Assembly: GCA_027064085.1 (NCBI GenBank)
Contig: JAMOQH010000061.1
Span: 1-53,355, forward strand
DNA length: 53,355 bases
Reading direction: 5' to 3'
Source: a bacterium
Lineage (GTDB): Bacteria; UBP6; JAFGXH01
The position numbers were made by a program, and so were the translations under genes. Shown in pieces: positions 17,446 through 27,398 of the stretch. How positions within the stretch are numbered: position 1 is the stretch's first letter; every line of letters starts with the position of its first letter. Below the pieces are notes generated by a model, which worked only from the letters and a program-made list of their open reading frames with translations, did not search any database and was not told the origin of the DNA.

Positions 17446-20400
17446 ATGGGAAGTTTTAGGTATTTACTACTTTCTTTATTGGCTTTCTTGATAGTTTTTA
17501 CAGTTACATCATGTGATGATGGTGGTTCAACAACTAAAACAGTTGAATGTGCTGTTCCTACAGAATGTAAAGCTAATCAAGATTGTGTTTTTGACTCATT
17601 AACGGCAGAAAAGGGGGTTTGTACAAACAGAGTTGTTTGTGAAGCAAATACTGATTGCAGTGATGGTCTTTTATGTGCTGATGATGCAGGTTCTAAGTTT
17701 TGTGGAACTAGAGAGGTGTTTGGAATTAAATCAATAACTCTTGATGATGCAAAAAAAGATGAATTTTATCCTATTGTAAAGCTAGAGGTTACTGGCTCTC
17801 AAGCAGAATATAGTTTTGAAGTACTTGATTCAACAAAATTACCTGCTGGGTTAGAATTAAGCCCTGAAGGTAATTTGTCAGGTACTATTACTGCTGATAT
17901 TGGTGAATATACTTTTACCGTTAAAGCTACTAATGGTCCCAAAGATGCTGCTCATTATTACAATTACAGAGAAGCAACTGAAGAGTTGACTATAAAAGTG
18001 GTTGAAGGTGCTGTAACATGTAAAGTTGATAGTTGTACAGAGGCTCACAAAACTGTTTGCAGTGTTGAAAATGATGCGATTGTATGTTCTTGTGATACTG
18101 GTTATCAAGATAACGATGATAACGGTACTTGTGAAGAAACTTGTGGAATGAGTAATTTAGGATGTACTGATACTCAGCATTGTGATGATACTGCGGGTAC
18201 TGCTACTTGTGTTTGCAATGAAAATTGGCAAGATGATGGGAATGGCGGAAAATGTAATGTTTGTGTAGCTGGAATGCACATAAATCCTGATGATGCTACA
18301 GTTTGCGACCCAGATGTGAGAACTGTTACATGTACAAATATTCCTGATGCTGCGGTTGCAACATGGGCAGATGCATTTGATAATGGTGATTTTGAGCAAA
18401 CATGGATAAATGGGGAATATATTCCTAATGTTGATCCTGATAAGTGCTTATGGAAGTGTACGGACTCTGATAAAGTTCATGATGTAGATGCAAATGTTTG
18501 TATTTGTGGTTCTGGTTTAGTAGATGATGACAATGGTGGATGTAAAACTCCTTGTCTAGATAATCAAATTTCTAATGCAGATGGTACATGCAGTTGTTAT
18601 CCTGGATATGGTGGAGATGATTGTTTAGCATGTGCTACCGGATATAACTCTAGTCGTCATGGTCTTTGTATTTTTGATTGTTCTGATAAGGCAAATACTC
18701 ATGTAAATGATAATAATGATAATTGTGTATGTGACAATGGTTATTTTGATGACGGATCAGGAAATTGTGTTAATCCATGTGAAGGTGATAATGCTCCTAA
18801 TTGTGGTGATACAAAAGTTTGTGTTGCTGTAGATGCTACACAGACAAATTGTGTTTGTGATGCTGGTTTAAACTTTGTTGATGATGGTAGTGGTAACTGT
18901 GGTTGTGATACCGCTAATACTCACAGAGTTTTGGCAACAACAGGTGATAGTTGTGAGTGTGATAGTGCAAATAATTATGTTGAAGATTTAGATGGTACAT
19001 GCTCTCTTGATACTGCATGTACTGTTGATAGTTTTACTTCTGCAGATCCTGTAAATGATACTTATGCAACTGCAGCTGATATTACATCAGAGTTGGTTGA
19101 TAGTGCTGTTCATTATGATGATTTAAATAATCAGGCAGTTGATTGTTCAAGTAGTGAAGATTGGTATAAGGTTACTGTTCCTGCAAACAAAAAGTTAAGT
19201 GTTAATATTAATTTTGTTAATGCAGATGGAAATTTAGATTTAAAATTATATGTTGGTGGTGATGGATATGACGATGATATTGAAACTTCAAATTGGTCAT
19301 CTGGTGATGAAGAATTGGTAGAGCATGTTTTTAGAGAAGAAACAGATGTTTATATCAAAGTTTATGGGCCTACTTACAGTTTAGTTAGAAATACATATTC
19401 TATGGATGTTAAATTGACTGACATCGCTCCTGTTTCTGACCTTGATGGTGGTGATACATGTGCTGATGCTGTTGAAATTACTCAGTCTGGTACCTATCAT
19501 GGTACAACAGCTGGAAAAACTGACTCTATGGATTCTCCATGTTCAAGTGATCAGGATGCTCCAGAGGTTTTTTATAAAATTACACCCACTACCGATGTTA
19601 CTCTAAAGGCAAAAGTAGAAAAAGAATTTTATGATGGAATAATATATCTTATTGATTCTTGTGCTTCAACAGACTCTATTGCTTGTAATGATGGATTTTC
19701 ATCTGATAAAATTACTGCAGATTTAGTTGCTGGCACTACATATTATCTTGTTATTGATGGTTATCATTCAGAATCAGGCGAATTCAATTTAGATGTTGAA
19801 TTAATAGGGCCAGAAGCTCCTATTGTTTGTGACCCTGCATGTGATGTAGACAAAGAAACTTGCTCTGATGTGGAAGGAACTCCAACATGTACATGTGATG
19901 CAGATAAAGGTTATTTCTACAATGGTTTCACTTGTGTAAACCCTTGTTTATCTGCAAGTTGTGATTCTAAATCTAATTCTACTTGTATTCCAAGTTCAGC
20001 TATGGATTATACATGTGAATGTGATGACGGTTATACTGAATTAAATGGAGCTTGTTTACAAGAGCAAGCATTTCCTGGTGGAGATACTTGTGGTGATGGT
20101 TTACCGGAAATTACAGAAACAGGAATATACACTGGTAGTGTTAATACAAATGATACTACTGTTGAGTGTGGATATGATGATGGAAATGATGTTTTTTATA
20201 AACTTGTTTTAACAGAAGAAAGTTATGTAAATATTACAGAAACAGAAGATTTTGATACTTTTAATGCAACTATGGCATTAAGAGAGTCTTGTGATGCTAC
20301 AACTGATTTAGCATGTGAATCTCTTGATACTACTGGAGTCAAGGGGTTTTATCCTGCAGGAACTTATTATCTTGTTATTGAAGGAGCCGTTGGTGATGTA

Positions 20401-23400
20401 AACTATAGTTTAAATGTTATAATTAATCCTAACCCATGTATTGGGGTAACTTGTGATGGTTCAAATGAATCAGGTGTTTGTACACCTTCTGATGATCAAA
20501 ATTCTTATACATGTGAATGTAATGATAATTATTTCAAAGATGAAGATGGTAATTGTCTAAGCCCTTGTGATACTGCTGTATGTCCTGGTGATACTGCAAA
20601 TGGAACAGGTTGTATTGCAACTTCTTTAACTGATTATTCATGTGGTTGTGCAGATAATTACTTTGAAGTTATTGCAACTGACGGAACAAGAACTTGTGAG
20701 TCTGGTTGTGAAGTAACAGCCCTTGATTGTAGTGCAGAAGGTAATAATGTTGAGTGTAGGTCTACAAGTGCAACAGAAGCTGAATGTGGTTGTGAGTTTG
20801 GTTATGTTGATGCAGATGCAACTGATGCTTTTAATTGTGTTGCAATAACTAATGGAGGAGATACTTGTAGTGATGCTGTAAATATTACTGAAGGAACTTA
20901 TTATGGTTCAACTGAAGGATTTAATAATGATTACACTAATGAAGCAACTTGTATTACTGAAAATGAAAAAGGTAATGACGTTGTTTATAGTGTTGAGGTA
21001 CCGGCTGGATATACTTTAAGTGCAACATTAGATGCTGATGTAACTTGGGTAGGACTTTATTTACTAGATGATTGTAGTACTATGAATTGTTTAGTTGCAA
21101 ATAGTACAGCAACACAACAGCCACCTGTAACTATTGAACATACAAATACAACTGATGCTCCCATAACTCTATTTATGGTTCTTGATTCTTATACTGAAAA
21201 TCAAAGTATGAATTATCAATTAGATGTAATTTTAACTCCTCCTCCTCATTGTGGAAATGGAACTATTGATACTGATGAAGGAGAAGACTGTGATCCTAAC
21301 GCAGCAGATCCATTAGATGGAGCAACATGTTCATTAGGTGGTGATTTAGCTTGTGATAGTGAATGTCATTTTGATAGAACTCAATGTTGGGAATGTGATG
21401 GAACAGACGATGCCACACAGTGTACTGAAGCAGGAAAACCTTTGTGTTATACTGATACTCATACTTGTGGAGCTGCACAAGCAGAATGTGGTAATAATAC
21501 AATAGAAAGCCCTGAAGAGTGCGATGGAACAGCAGTATTTGATACAAATTGTCCTGCAGGAATGGCGGGTACAAAAACTTGTGTTGCTGCTGGTGAAACA
21601 AATGAATGTACTATTGATGATTCAGGCTGTGCTGTATGTGAGGATACTTTAACATTAAATTCTGACCCTAAAAACTCAGATAAAGATAACGCATTAGAGT
21701 TAAGTTTAACAAATAATGAAGGCAGTTGGGATAATTTAACAACTAGTGTAGTCGGAGATACTAATACTTGTGATAAAGTAGAAGATTGGTATAAAGTTAC
21801 CGTTCCTGCAAATCATAAAATATCTGTTGATATTTTATTTACTGATGCTGATGGTGATTTGGATTTAAATTTATATGAAGGAATTTCAACAAGTCCTGTT
21901 GGTGGTAGTTATGGTTCAGGGCATTCTGGAAGTACTACTGATAATGAACATGTTGATAATAGTGATGAAGTTAAAGATACTGAAACAATTTATTATATTC
22001 AGGTTAAATATGGTCAGAATATATATAATATGAAAATCAATATTGTTGAAATATGTACTGTTGATACAGATTGTTCTACAACTGGTGATGTATGCTTAAG
22101 TGGTGCATGTTATGATTCTACTCCTTGTAGTGATACAACAATTTGTGATTCTAAATCTAACTCAACTTGTGTAGCTACTTCTAATGTTGATTATACATGT
22201 GAATGTGATGACACTTATACAGAACTAGATGGACAGTGTCTTTTAGAGCAAACTTTAAATGGTGCTAATACATGTGGTGATACTTTACCGGAAATTACAG
22301 AAACAAGTATTTTGACAGGAAGTGTAACTTCTGATGATACAACCTTAGGATGTAGTTCTGGAAGCAACGAAGTATTTTATAAAGTTGTTTTAGCAGAAGA
22401 TAGTTACTTAAAGGTTACTGAAACTGAAGATTATAGTGATTTTAATGCAAATTTAGCATTAAGAACAACTTGTGATGATGTTGACAATGACTTAGAATGT
22501 AATGCTTATGGTGATGAATTTGATGGTTTTTATTCAGCAGGAACCTATTATCTTGTTGTTGAAGGTTATTCTTCTAGTAGTGTAAATTACAGATTAGAAG
22601 TTACAATTAAGTCAAATCCTTGTAATGGGGTTACTTGTGATGCTGTTAATGGTACGGGTACATGTGTTCCGTCTTCAGATGCTTTAAACTATACCTGTGA
22701 ATGTAATGAAGGTTATTTCTTTGATGGAAATAATGCATGTGTAACACCTTGTGCGACAGATACTTGTGATTCAAAGCCAAATTCAACATGTAAGGCTACA
22801 AATGCAACAGATTTTACATGTGAATGTAATGATGGTTATCTTGATGACAATAATGGAACTTGTGTAGATGTTTGTGCAGGTAATAGTTGCGATGCAACAA
22901 CTGAAGTTTGTGTTCCTGTAGATGCATCTAATTACAATTGTGAATGTGCAGATAGTTATATTAGTGATGGTAATGGTGGTTGTGTTGCTGATTTAGGAGT
23001 TGATACTTGTACAGATGCAAACTTGTATACAATAAATGCAAGTGGTACTTTTTATGGAACAACAAATGGTGCTGCTACTGATTATGATTGTGGTTCTGGT
23101 AGTGGACATGATGTGGTTTATGCTATTGACTTAAATGTTGATGACCAACTTGATGTAACATTATCTTCAACTCAAGATACTGTATTATTCTTAATGAAAA
23201 CTTGTTCTAATGAAGCTACAAATTGTTTAGTAGAAGAAGATTCTGGATTTAGTGGTGATGATGAATCATTTAGCTTTACTGCAACAGAAGCAGCTACCTA
23301 TATTATTGGTTTAAGGCGATATGGAGCTACTGCTGATATGGATTATTCATTAACAGTTGACTTAACACCTAGTACTACTGCTGCAAATGTTGGCTGGTGT

Positions 23401-24207
23401 AATACTCAATCTCCTGAGGCAACTGCTGCACAAGGCGAAACCGTTTATGGAAGAGTTTATGTTGCTGGTGTAACAGATGGTGCTGGTCAAGGTGCTAATG
23501 TAGATGCTCAATTATGTTATTATGCTGATGGTGATACTATTGATAATTCTGTTTGTTCATCTGCAACTTACAATGTAGATGATGCTAATAATGATGAATA
23601 TATGGATACTCTTCCTAGTGATTTTGCGGATGGTGTTTATCATTACTATTTTAGATTTAAAGCTTCTGGAGATGCAGATTATTTACCATGTGATCTGAAT
23701 AATACAACTGCTGGAACTAATGGTACTGATTATCAAAATGCTGCAACTTATCAAGGTGATACAGGTACTTTAACAATATCAACTCAGCATACAGCACTTG
23801 TTTCAAATGGTGATTTTGAAGCATGGACAGGTGCTAATCCTAATGAATGGACTACCATAGATTCAGGGCTTTCTTTGACACAGGAACAAACTATTATTCA
23901 TGGTGGAGCTAGTTCAATGGCTGTTACACAAGGGTCAAATAAACAGGATTTTCGTCAGGATATAACTACTGTAGCTGGTACAACTTATAATGTATCTGTT
24001 TGGGTTTATACTCCTACTGGTACAGATATTAAGGCTAGAATTTATGCTGGAGATTATAGAAATTATTCTGATAATACTATTCTTGATTCATGGCAGGAAG
24101 TTACAACTTCATTTACTGCTACGGATACAACAACACAAGTTGGGCTTAGATTTTATAATACCACAGGAACTTTATATATAGATGATTATACAGTAGTTGC
24201 TCAATAA
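17446..24207 (+). CDS. Giant multidomain EGF/PPC surface lipoprotein
   Basis: A 2253-aa lipoprotein (lipobox TSC, Cys23). After two short disulfide-rich modules (30-90) comes a putative Ig-like domain (about 93-186; LPAGLELSPEGNLSG is the He_PIG signature). Many EGF-like modules ending CxCxxGY follow, interleaved with pre-peptidase C-terminal (PPC)-like beta sandwiches at about 530-655, 668-785, 878-990, 1150-1260 and 1400-1520, and more later. A DUF4215-like myxobacterial cysteine-rich block sits near 1270-1400 (CGNGTIDTDEGEDC). The last 130 residues (from VSNGDFEAW to TLYIDDYTVV) look like a CBM4/9-type carbohydrate-binding sandwich. The 878-995 and ~1600-1720 PPC-EGF cassettes are near duplicates. 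It has no enzyme domain, so it is probably an adhesin or surface scaffold. It starts after AAGGAGG and is transcribed alone, closed by the terminator at 24222. Confidence 0.92.
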   Translation: MGSFRYLLLSLLAFLIVFTVTSCDDGGSTTKTVECAVPTECKANQDCVFDSLTAEKGVCTNRVVCEANTDCSDGLLCADDAGSKFCGTREVFGIKSITLDDAKKDEFYPIVKLEVTGSQAEYSFEVLDSTKLPAGLELSPEGNLSGTITADIGEYTFTVKATNGPKDAAHYYNYREATEELTIKVVEGAVTCKVDSCTEAHKTVCSVENDAIVCSCDTGYQDNDDNGTCEETCGMSNLGCTDTQHCDDTAGTATCVCNENWQDDGNGGKCNVCVAGMHINPDDATVCDPDVRTVTCTNIPDAAVATWADAFDNGDFEQTWINGEYIPNVDPDKCLWKCTDSDKVHDVDANVCICGSGLVDDDNGGCKTPCLDNQISNADGTCSCYPGYGGDDCLACATGYNSSRHGLCIFDCSDKANTHVNDNNDNCVCDNGYFDDGSGNCVNPCEGDNAPNCGDTKVCVAVDATQTNCVCDAGLNFVDDGSGNCGCDTANTHRVLATTGDSCECDSANNYVEDLDGTCSLDTACTVDSFTSADPVNDTYATAADITSELVDSAVHYDDLNNQAVDCSSSEDWYKVTVPANKKLSVNINFVNADGNLDLKLYVGGDGYDDDIETSNWSSGDEELVEHVFREETDVYIKVYGPTYSLVRNTYSMDVKLTDIAPVSDLDGGDTCADAVEITQSGTYHGTTAGKTDSMDSPCSSDQDAPEVFYKITPTTDVTLKAKVEKEFYDGIIYLIDSCASTDSIACNDGFSSDKITADLVAGTTYYLVIDGYHSESGEFNLDVELIGPEAPIVCDPACDVDKETCSDVEGTPTCTCDADKGYFYNGFTCVNPCLSASCDSKSNSTCIPSSAMDYTCECDDGYTELNGACLQEQAFPGGDTCGDGLPEITETGIYTGSVNTNDTTVECGYDDGNDVFYKLVLTEESYVNITETEDFDTFNATMALRESCDATTDLACESLDTTGVKGFYPAGTYYLVIEGAVGDVNYSLNVIINPNPCIGVTCDGSNESGVCTPSDDQNSYTCECNDNYFKDEDGNCLSPCDTAVCPGDTANGTGCIATSLTDYSCGCADNYFEVIATDGTRTCESGCEVTALDCSAEGNNVECRSTSATEAECGCEFGYVDADATDAFNCVAITNGGDTCSDAVNITEGTYYGSTEGFNNDYTNEATCITENEKGNDVVYSVEVPAGYTLSATLDADVTWVGLYLLDDCSTMNCLVANSTATQQPPVTIEHTNTTDAPITLFMVLDSYTENQSMNYQLDVILTPPPHCGNGTIDTDEGEDCDPNAADPLDGATCSLGGDLACDSECHFDRTQCWECDGTDDATQCTEAGKPLCYTDTHTCGAAQAECGNNTIESPEECDGTAVFDTNCPAGMAGTKTCVAAGETNECTIDDSGCAVCEDTLTLNSDPKNSDKDNALELSLTNNEGSWDNLTTSVVGDTNTCDKVEDWYKVTVPANHKISVDILFTDADGDLDLNLYEGISTSPVGGSYGSGHSGSTTDNEHVDNSDEVKDTETIYYIQVKYGQNIYNMKINIVEICTVDTDCSTTGDVCLSGACYDSTPCSDTTICDSKSNSTCVATSNVDYTCECDDTYTELDGQCLLEQTLNGANTCGDTLPEITETSILTGSVTSDDTTLGCSSGSNEVFYKVVLAEDSYLKVTETEDYSDFNANLALRTTCDDVDNDLECNAYGDEFDGFYSAGTYYLVVEGYSSSSVNYRLEVTIKSNPCNGVTCDAVNGTGTCVPSSDALNYTCECNEGYFFDGNNACVTPCATDTCDSKPNSTCKATNATDFTCECNDGYLDDNNGTCVDVCAGNSCDATTEVCVPVDASNYNCECADSYISDGNGGCVADLGVDTCTDANLYTINASGTFYGTTNGAATDYDCGSGSGHDVVYAIDLNVDDQLDVTLSSTQDTVLFLMKTCSNEATNCLVEEDSGFSGDDESFSFTATEAATYIIGLRRYGATADMDYSLTVDLTPSTTAANVGWCNTQSPEATAAQGETVYGRVYVAGVTDGAGQGANVDAQLCYYADGDTIDNSVCSSATYNVDDANNDEYMDTLPSDFADGVYHYYFRFKASGDADYLPCDLNNTTAGTNGTDYQNAATYQGDTGTLTISTQHTALVSNGDFEAWTGANPNEWTTIDSGLSLTQEQTIIHGGASSMAVTQGSNKQDFRQDITTVAGTTYNVSVWVYTPTGTDIKARIYAGDYRNYSDNTILDSWQEVTTSFTATDTTTQVGLRFYNTTGTLYIDDYTVVAQ

Positions 24208-24221
24208 TCTTTAACTCTTTT

Positions 24222-24243
24222 GGGGGCTTTCAGCCCCCTTTAT
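24222..24243 (+). terminator. Rho-independent terminator of the giant lipoprotein gene
   Basis: A perfect 7-bp G/C-rich stem GGGGGCT / AGCCCCC with a TTC loop (24222-24238), followed by TTTA. It stands out strongly in this AT-rich sequence. The rest of the gap to 24382 shows nothing I can name. Confidence 0.85.
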
Positions 24244-24382
24244 CTCATTTATAAATTTAACATATTAAATAAATAAATCTTATTTTTAAAAATTGTATAC
24301 TAATTTGTAGTAAAGTAAAAAAACTTTATCTTGCATATAGGCTGATAATGACAGTATTTTGTAAACTATAAAAATTTATATA

Positions 24383-25282
24383 TTATTTTGATATTCTATT
24401 AATTTGGCTTATGAAATGTTCATATCCTGCTCTTTTGATTGGAGAACCTTGAAATAGTTTATTAAAGTCATCTTCATTCAACTTAAGAATATCCTTAGGC
24501 TGAATGTCCATATATCTAAAATTAAAATCTTGTTCTTTAGTTAATTTTACTTTTTTATTCCATGGGCAAACTTGCTGGCAAATATCACATCCGAAGATTA
24601 AATCATTCATATTTAGTTTTATTTCTTTAGGAATATTTCCTTTATGCTCTATTGTTAAGTATGAAATACATTTATTGCTATCTATAATTTTATCAGCCAC
24701 GATTGCACCCGTTGGACAAGCATCTATACATTTTCTACATGTACCACAGTGATTTGTTGCAAGTTCTTTCTGTCCAAAATCATAGTCTGTTAATATTTCA
24801 GCTAAAAAGAAGTAAGAGCCTAGTTTTTTGTTAATTATGAGTGAGTTTTTACCTTGCCAGCCAATTCCTGAATGTTCTGCAAAATATTTTTCCAAAATTG
24901 GAGCAGAATCTGTGAATCCTCTTGCTTTGATATTATTTTCTTTTAAAAAATTAATTATTTTCTTTAATTTACCTTTTATTGTTTTATGATAATCCCGTCC
25001 GTAAGCATAAATTGATATATTTTCACCTAGATTGTCTTTTTGTGTAGGTTGATAATAGTTAAGGCTAAGTATTATCATTGATTTATAGGTATTAAAAAGT
25101 TTATTTAAATCAAATCTTAGTTCTATATTTTTTTCCATATATTGCATAGATGCATTATAATTTTTTTTTAGCCAGTTAAGATAATATTTTTTGGTATCAT
25201 CATCAACGGACAGATTAGAGAATGATATTAAGTCAAATCCTAAGTTTTTTGCTTGTTTGATTACTTGATTTTTTAAATCCAA
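24383..25282 (-). CDS. queG: Epoxyqueuosine reductase
   Basis: QueG catalyses the last step of queuosine tRNA modification, reducing epoxyqueuosine with cobalamin and two 4Fe-4S clusters. Visible features: the catalytic Asp in RGFTDSAPILEK (about D125), the GWQGKNSL motif, the first ferredoxin motif CGTCRKCIDACPTGA (C179, C182, C185, C189), C205, and the second cluster motif CDICQQVCPWN (C232, C235, C239). At 299 aa it is the short form without the C-terminal HEAT repeats of some family members. It starts with TTG one base after the stop of the AgmX-like gene, with no clear ribosome site, so translation is probably coupled. It is transcribed from the promoter at 27270-27298. Confidence 0.95.
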   Translation of the reverse strand: MDLKNQVIKQAKNLGFDLISFSNLSVDDDTKKYYLNWLKKNYNASMQYMEKNIELRFDLNKLFNTYKSMIILSLNYYQPTQKDNLGENISIYAYGRDYHKTIKGKLKKIINFLKENNIKARGFTDSAPILEKYFAEHSGIGWQGKNSLIINKKLGSYFFLAEILTDYDFGQKELATNHCGTCRKCIDACPTGAIVADKIIDSNKCISYLTIEHKGNIPKEIKLNMNDLIFGCDICQQVCPWNKKVKLTKEQDFNFRYMDIQPKDILKLNEDDFNKLFQGSPIKRAGYEHFISQINRISK

Positions 25283-25283
25283 A

Positions 25284-27242
25284 TTACATTTTGAATGGAA
25301 ATGTTACAGGAATAGGGGCACCTGAGAATTTTGGGAATCTCATAGAACGAACTTTTGAGTGAATACAGTTTTTAGCTGCTCCACCACTTGATCCTACTTT
25401 AATATTTGAAACAGAACCGCTACCATTAATCCTGAATTTAACCATCACTTTACCAGAAATACTAGCATTTTTACCACATTTTTTAACTTTAGGATATATT
25501 CTTTTGATTACACTTAAAACTTGCTTAGGTTTTAGTGTTTTGGGTAAATTAGATACAACTTTTTTCTTGTGTTTTGGTGTATCGTCTCCAAGTATATCAT
25601 CTAAATCATCTTTTTTATGCTTTTTAACAGCAATTTTGGTATTATTTCTTTTAGTATTATTTCTTTTAGTATTATTTCTTTTAGTATGATTTCTTTTATT
25701 TACTTTTTTTACAATTTTTGCTTCATTTGTTTTAGTATTATTGTTAGAGTCATCATTTGTAGTAAGAGTAGATAGGTTAAATTCACTATCTCCATCTGCT
25801 TCAATATTAATAGTTGTTGATATTTTAACTTTACCATCTTTTTCTACTTTGACTGCAATACTTGATGCTGGTTTGATTGTAAGTGTAACTTCTCCATTCG
25901 GATTAGTTTTAAGTTTTTGATCTCCTATTGTTATATCTGCTTCGACAATACCTGTTTTTATTGTTACCTTTTTAGGTTTAGCTTTTAGAGTATATTTTTT
26001 TGTAAAATCATCATTCGTTACAGTAATAACATCTTCTATTATTTTATAATTATCGAGAGCTAATTTAATTTTATGTTTACCAGGTTTTATTTTGATAATT
26101 CCACCACCTGTTTTATCTTTTAAACTTCCATCAAGATATATTAAGGCTCCTGAAGGAGTTGAGGTAACTATTACATTGGATAAATTTTCTTTTTTTACTG
26201 TTGTAGTATCTTTTTTGATAACACCAAAATAAATTCCAATACCTCCTAATGCAATAACAATAATAGCTACAAGTAGAATTATTAAACCTTTGTTGCTTCC
26301 ACCTGAATTATTTGTTGAAGCATTAAATGAAGCATGCTGAACAACTATTTTTTTATTGTTATTTCCTTGAATATCTCTAAAGTCAATAACTTTAGATTTT
26401 GAAGAAGCATCTTCATCTTCATCTTCTTCTAAGTCTTCTTGGTCTATTAATGATTTTAAGTCTAAACCACCACCACCAAAATTTCCTGCAAATGGATCTG
26501 ATTGTGCTGAATTATTATTTGAAAATGACGCGGAATTAGGCTGTTCTTGTTTATCATTGAATAATGATTCTGCATCGTTATCATCTAGTAAGCTATCATT
26601 ACCAAATGCTGCAACATTTGAATCAAGGCTTCCAAAAGGATCAATGGGGGCAGATTTCACAACATGGGAAGCTAGCTGAGGGATATTTTTAATCATGCTC
26701 CAATCAGCCATTCCTGTTTTCCATACATTTGCTGTTTCAGATAGTTTTTCTTGTTTGATTTTAGATTGTAACTTAGATAAAGTTAATGGTCCAACTTGTT
26801 GACCATTAATGTGAACATACCAATCGGCTTCTGATTGGCTTTCAGTCGCTGCTGCTGTAGCATTTAAGCTAGCTGCTTGAGATGATGACATTATTTGAGT
26901 CGCTTCATCATCAAAATCCATCTCATTATTTGGTTCAACAATAGGTTCATTTGATGATTTCTTGTCATTTTCCATTTTCATAGCATCTTCGTATGACATG
27001 ATTTTTGTTGCTTGATCATCAAATTCCATATCTGCACCCATTCCTGAAGGCATATCATCATCCCAATTTGTCTGGGAATCAAAAGGGTCATCATTGGTTG
27101 TAATTTCATCTGCTATTTTTTTAGTGTTATCAATGATAATTTTATTACCACATTTTTTACAGGTAATTTTAAAGCTCTTATTTTGAACTTTTGAATCATC
27201 TACAGAATATTTAGAACCACATTCTTCACATACTATCTTCAT
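25284..27242 (-). CDS. AgmX/GltJ-like trans-envelope protein: zinc ribbon, GYF, TM, PEGA, TonB-like C-terminus
   Basis: A 652-aa membrane-spanning protein. Cytoplasmic part: an MJ0042-type zinc ribbon (C5, C8, C28, C31), two copies of an acidic motif FDD(Q/E)AT(K/Q)IMS (near 55 and 90), then a GYF_2 domain (about 140-195; WYVHINGQQVGPLTLSKL) and a low-complexity Asn/Ser/Asp linker. One transmembrane helix follows at about 317-340. Periplasmic part: a PEGA domain (about 352-405; TSTPSGALIYLDG), a basic Lys/Asn linker with RNNTK repeats, and an AgmX/PglI-type C-terminal domain (about 565-652; SGKVMVKFRINGSGSV). The zinc ribbon-GYF-TM-TonB-like order is that of GltJ/AgmX, which links cytoplasmic MglA/MglB to the envelope gliding machine in Myxococcus. 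Start chosen at the ATG at 27242 after AGGAG. It is co-transcribed with queG. Confidence 0.9.
   Translation of the reverse strand: MKIVCEECGSKYSVDDSKVQNKSFKITCKKCGNKIIIDNTKKIADEITTNDDPFDSQTNWDDDMPSGMGADMEFDDQATKIMSYEDAMKMENDKKSSNEPIVEPNNEMDFDDEATQIMSSSQAASLNATAAATESQSEADWYVHINGQQVGPLTLSKLQSKIKQEKLSETANVWKTGMADWSMIKNIPQLASHVVKSAPIDPFGSLDSNVAAFGNDSLLDDNDAESLFNDKQEQPNSASFSNNNSAQSDPFAGNFGGGGLDLKSLIDQEDLEEDEDEDASSKSKVIDFRDIQGNNNKKIVVQHASFNASTNNSGGSNKGLIILLVAIIVIALGGIGIYFGVIKKDTTTVKKENLSNVIVTSTPSGALIYLDGSLKDKTGGGIIKIKPGKHKIKLALDNYKIIEDVITVTNDDFTKKYTLKAKPKKVTIKTGIVEADITIGDQKLKTNPNGEVTLTIKPASSIAVKVEKDGKVKISTTINIEADGDSEFNLSTLTTNDDSNNNTKTNEAKIVKKVNKRNHTKRNNTKRNNTKRNNTKIAVKKHKKDDLDDILGDDTPKHKKKVVSNLPKTLKPKQVLSVIKRIYPKVKKCGKNASISGKVMVKFRINGSGSVSNIKVGSSGGAAKNCIHSKVRSMRFPKFSGAPIPVTFPFKM
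25639..25698 (-). repeat. 15-bp tandem repeat (4 units) coding RNNTK
   Basis: Four head-to-tail 15-base units (plus-strand unit GTATTATTTCTTTTA), three identical and one with a single change, code for R-N-N-T-K repeats (the last reads R-N-H-T-K). They lie in the periplasmic linker of the AgmX-like protein. The length is a multiple of three, so copy-number change would alter linker length without a frameshift. Confidence 0.85.
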
Positions 27243-27269
27243 TATCGCTCCTAAAACAAACAATAGGCT

Positions 27270-27298
27270 ATAATAAAATATTTTTATTAGATTTTCAA
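27270..27298 (-). promoter_or_regulatory. Promoter of the AgmX-like/queG operon
   Basis: Minus-strand TTGAAA (27293-27298), 17-base spacer, TATTAT (27270-27275), followed by AGGAG and the ATG at 27242. The position supports the shorter start: a longer in-frame reading to 27329 would begin upstream of this promoter. Confidence 0.6.
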
Positions 27299-27398
27299 GT
27301 TTAATTAATCTTTTATGTAAAAATATCACTATAATTTTTTTTAAATTAGGAAAGAATATTGCTTTTATATTGCCATGATAGTGAGTTTGGAGGAAACT

